NCBI GenBank assembly: GCA_965263165.1
Contig: OZ253584.1
Span: 310,001-374,000 of the forward strand
Source of the DNA: SAR202-VII-2 sp965263165
GTDB lineage: Bacteria; Chloroflexota; Dehalococcoidia; Lucifugimonadales; SAR202-VII-2
DNA: 64,000 nt
Direction of reading: 5' to 3'
Below the pieces are notes generated by a model. It had not been told where the DNA came from. It worked only from the letters and a program-made list of their open reading frames with translations, and ran no database searches. This document shows, piece after piece, positions 62,185 to 64,000 of the stretch. The position numbers and the translations under genes were made by a program. Position 1 is the stretch's first letter; each line of letters begins with the position of its first letter.

Positions 62185-62886
62185 TTACGCCTCTCGCTGC
62201 GCAAGCATGGTCGACGCCTCCCCGAGGTCCTTTATCGTGTCCACCGGAATCCACATCGCCGAACTCTTGAAGGCAAACAGCTTGCCCTGCTTGGCCAACT
62301 CAGGAAACATCGTCGTTTCGTGGTCCCCCACGGTCGGAAGGAGCTTCCTGATGGCCGGGTTGAAGGCGTAGATGCCGCTGTTGACCCAGTACGGAAGCAA
62401 TGGCTTCTCCTGGAACAGCAGGACTCTTCCGTCGTCCTGTGTGTGCACGATGCCGTAGGAGGACCTCAGGGGCGAAAGCATAATGGTGGCCAGGCCCCCG
62501 AAACGCCGGTGCGCGTCAATAAGCTCGTCCAACGGTTGGTCCGTCACAATATCGCCGTTGGTTGCGATGACCAGCTCGGTCCCTGGGTCAATCTTGCCCA
62601 ACCCCTGCTTGAAAGCCCCTCCCCTGCCCAGCGGCTCCTCCTCAGGTACGAAGTGAATAGCCATGTCCAACGACTGGTCGCGCTGGAAATAGTCCACCAT
62701 AACCTCGTATTTGTAGCCGCACAGAATGTAGGCCTGCTCAACCCCCCAGGACTGCAGCCAACTCAATTGGTGGTGAATGAGCGGCTTCCCGTTCACCGGG
62801 GCCATCGGCTTGGGCGCGTTCTCGGTATAGGGCCGGAGCCGCTCGCCGCGGCCCCCCGCCAGGACCAAAGCTGTCAAGCCTGACAT
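62185..62886 (-). CDS. NDP-sugar pyrophosphorylase
   Basis: 233 residues: ALVLAGGRGERLRPYTENAP (nucleotide-binding signature with K in KPM), EEEPLGRGGAFKQGLGK, ATNGDIVTD and QEKPLLPYWVNSGIYAF. Family forms NDP-hexose from sugar-1-phosphate (mannose-1-P guanylyl- or glucose-1-P-type); the sugar is not decided. Separated from the epimerase by 151 bases. Confidence 0.88.
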   Translation of the reverse strand: MSGLTALVLAGGRGERLRPYTENAPKPMAPVNGKPLIHHQLSWLQSWGVEQAYILCGYKYEVMVDYFQRDQSLDMAIHFVPEEEPLGRGGAFKQGLGKIDPGTELVIATNGDIVTDQPLDELIDAHRRFGGLATIMLSPLRSSYGIVHTQDDGRVLLFQEKPLLPYWVNSGIYAFNPAIRKLLPTVGDHETTMFPELAKQGKLFAFKSSAMWIPVDTIKDLGEASTMLAQREA

Positions 62887-62966
62887 CTACATTTCCTCCC
62901 TTCATTCCTTGCGGCCCTTAATCCCTTGCGGCGAGCCCGTTCTTTGCAACCCTTCCCGGCTGCAAC

Positions 62967-64000
62967 TCAGTTCCCTGCAACGACCTTCTCCAGGACACCG
63001 ATGTAGTCCTCAGCCGTGCTCCGGCGGGACAACCTGCCCACCACATAGTCCCTTCCCGCCCGCCCCAGGGCGTCTCTCAACCCCTCGTCGGCGCGCAACG
63101 CGTCGATGCCCGCAACGAGAGCGTCCACGTTCTCGGGCTCCACGTAAATCCCCGCCCCAGCCTCCTCTATGACCGACCTCGCCTGCCCATCCACGCCCAG
63201 CACAACGGGCCGGCTGCAGGACATGAACTCGAGCATCTTCGTTGGTATCACGGTGCGGAACGCGTCCGCCTTTTTCAACAGCACCAGGCAAACATCAGAG
63301 GCCTGAATATAGCGGGGGACCTCGCTTCTCGGCTGATGCGGCACGAACCTCACGTTGCTCAAACCCCTGCTCCGCGCCTCGCCCTCGAGGCGCTCCCGCT
63401 CCGCGCCCTCCCCGATCAACATGAAGAGGATGTCAGGACGCGAGTCCCGCATGCGCTCCGCAGCATCCAGCACGGCGCCAAGCCCGTGGGCCATTCCGAT
63501 GGTCCCAACATACGAAACGACGAATCTATCCCCAACTCCCAGGGCTTCCTTTAGCTTCCGGGCGCCGCCGCTTTGTCCGCGGGCGCCGCCGTTTGGCCCA
63601 GCGTCGCCATTGGGCTTGAAAAGCTCTGTTTCCACGCCGTTCCTTACAACGGAGCACCTGCTCGCCGGCACGCCCCAATCCGCCGCGAGCCGCTCCTTGA
63701 AGGCCGGCGTGACAACAGCCACGTGATCGGCGCGGCTGTAGAGAAAGCCCGCCAGGCGCCCCACCATTCTCGCCGTTATCGAGTTCTCGCCGCCCACGCC
63801 GGAAGCCGCCAACGACTCTGGCCACAGGTCCCTGATCTCCAGCACGAACGGGACCTCCTTCACCTGCGCCACCCACCAGCCGGAAAGACCCACCAAAAGC
63901 TGCGGCGATGTCCCGATAATGACGTCCGGCCGGGGCAGGAACATCCCGACTATGGAAGACGAAAGCCAGAAGGACGCGTAGTTGAGCACCCGCTCCAGAG
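62967..64000 (-). CDS. Glycosyltransferase, GT4 family (5' end beyond window)
   Basis: The frame continues through the window edge (LERVLNYASFWLSS), so the GTG at 63989 is not necessarily the start and about 100 residues are probably missing. Visible: DVIIGTSPQLLVGLSGWWVA, FVLEIRDLWPESLA, VSYVGTIGMAHGLGAVLDAA and the C-terminal donor region with KMLEFMSCSRPVVLGVDGQ. Resembles WcaI/WbuB-like transferases. Confidence 0.88.
   Translation of the reverse strand, partial: LERVLNYASFWLSSSIVGMFLPRPDVIIGTSPQLLVGLSGWWVAQVKEVPFVLEIRDLWPESLAASGVGGENSITARMVGRLAGFLYSRADHVAVVTPAFKERLAADWGVPASRCSVVRNGVETELFKPNGDAGPNGGARGQSGGARKLKEALGVGDRFVVSYVGTIGMAHGLGAVLDAAERMRDSRPDILFMLIGEGAERERLEGEARSRGLSNVRFVPHQPRSEVPRYIQASDVCLVLLKKADAFRTVIPTKMLEFMSCSRPVVLGVDGQARSVIEEAGAGIYVEPENVDALVAGIDALRADEGLRDALGRAGRDYVVGRLSRRSTAEDYIGVLEKVVAGN

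Overview
The window is about 64 kb of GC-rich bacterial chromosome carrying several horizontally acquired blocks. No rRNA or taxonomic marker is present. Three things point to Chloroflexota of the Dehalococcoidia/SAR202 kind: large serine-recombinase remnants of a type I associate with those genomes; a run of Rieske oxygenase, D-aminoacylase-like amidohydrolase, FAH/hydratase, zinc-free MDR oxidoreductase and molybdenum hydroxylase genes; and tRNA genes that encode their own CCA. This assignment is inference, not a measured result.

Layout. 1-12.4 kb is a candidate defence island. A PIN-type toxin gene is followed by three very large co-directional genes: a PLD nuclease/SNF2-like helicase, a RecD-like helicase with a C-terminal PD-(D/E)XK-like domain, and a sacsin-like HATPase fused to an SF2 helicase. 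No methyltransferase is present. 12.8-24.7 kb is mixed. It holds a beta-carbonic anhydrase, a decayed IS1182-type transposase, a Thr-Pro stalk protein, an orphan sensor kinase, an NAD-dependent formate dehydrogenase, a branched-chain-type binding lipoprotein, a HigBA-like toxin-antitoxin pair and a DUF6602-like protein. Two pieces of one kind of serine recombinase sit at 13.4-13.8 kb (minus strand) and 23.4-23.8 kb (plus strand), placed as if the segment between them had been inverted.

26.1-35.0 kb is transport: a four-gene ABC-2 type exporter operon (ATPase-permease-ATPase-permease), a VOC protein, and a polar amino-acid ABC importer (binding protein, two permeases, ATPase) with a long hairpin after the binding-protein gene. 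36.2-39.4 kb holds an AIM24-family protein and an NCS2-type permease with an unusual ATPase-like tail. Five minus-strand tRNA genes follow (Val, Arg, Leu, Val, Met). 40.4-49.6 kb is a catabolic block of oxygenase, amidohydrolase, dehydrogenases, hydratase, CoxL-like hydroxylase and dienelactone hydrolase. Three more tRNA genes (Leu, Gly, Phe) lie at 49.8-50.3 kb; the Leu and Phe genes are each followed by tandem copies of their own 3' end. 50.4-64 kb is a surface-polysaccharide cluster on the minus strand: glycosyltransferases, CgeB-like proteins, an ABC flippase-like exporter, a sugar-nucleotide epimerase and an NDP-sugar pyrophosphorylase. It is interrupted by a complete IS1182-family element.

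Between these blocks, several intergenic hubs (about 21.1, 24.7-26.0, 35.0-36.1, 37.3-37.6, 52.9-53.7 and 55.3-55.4 kb) carry dispersed repeats. One repeat has a conserved sigma-70-like promoter, a leaderless mini-ORF and a helically phased array of GTAAC or GTCAC units. The defence island, the split recombinase, the stuttered tRNA ends and this repeat family are the most notable features.
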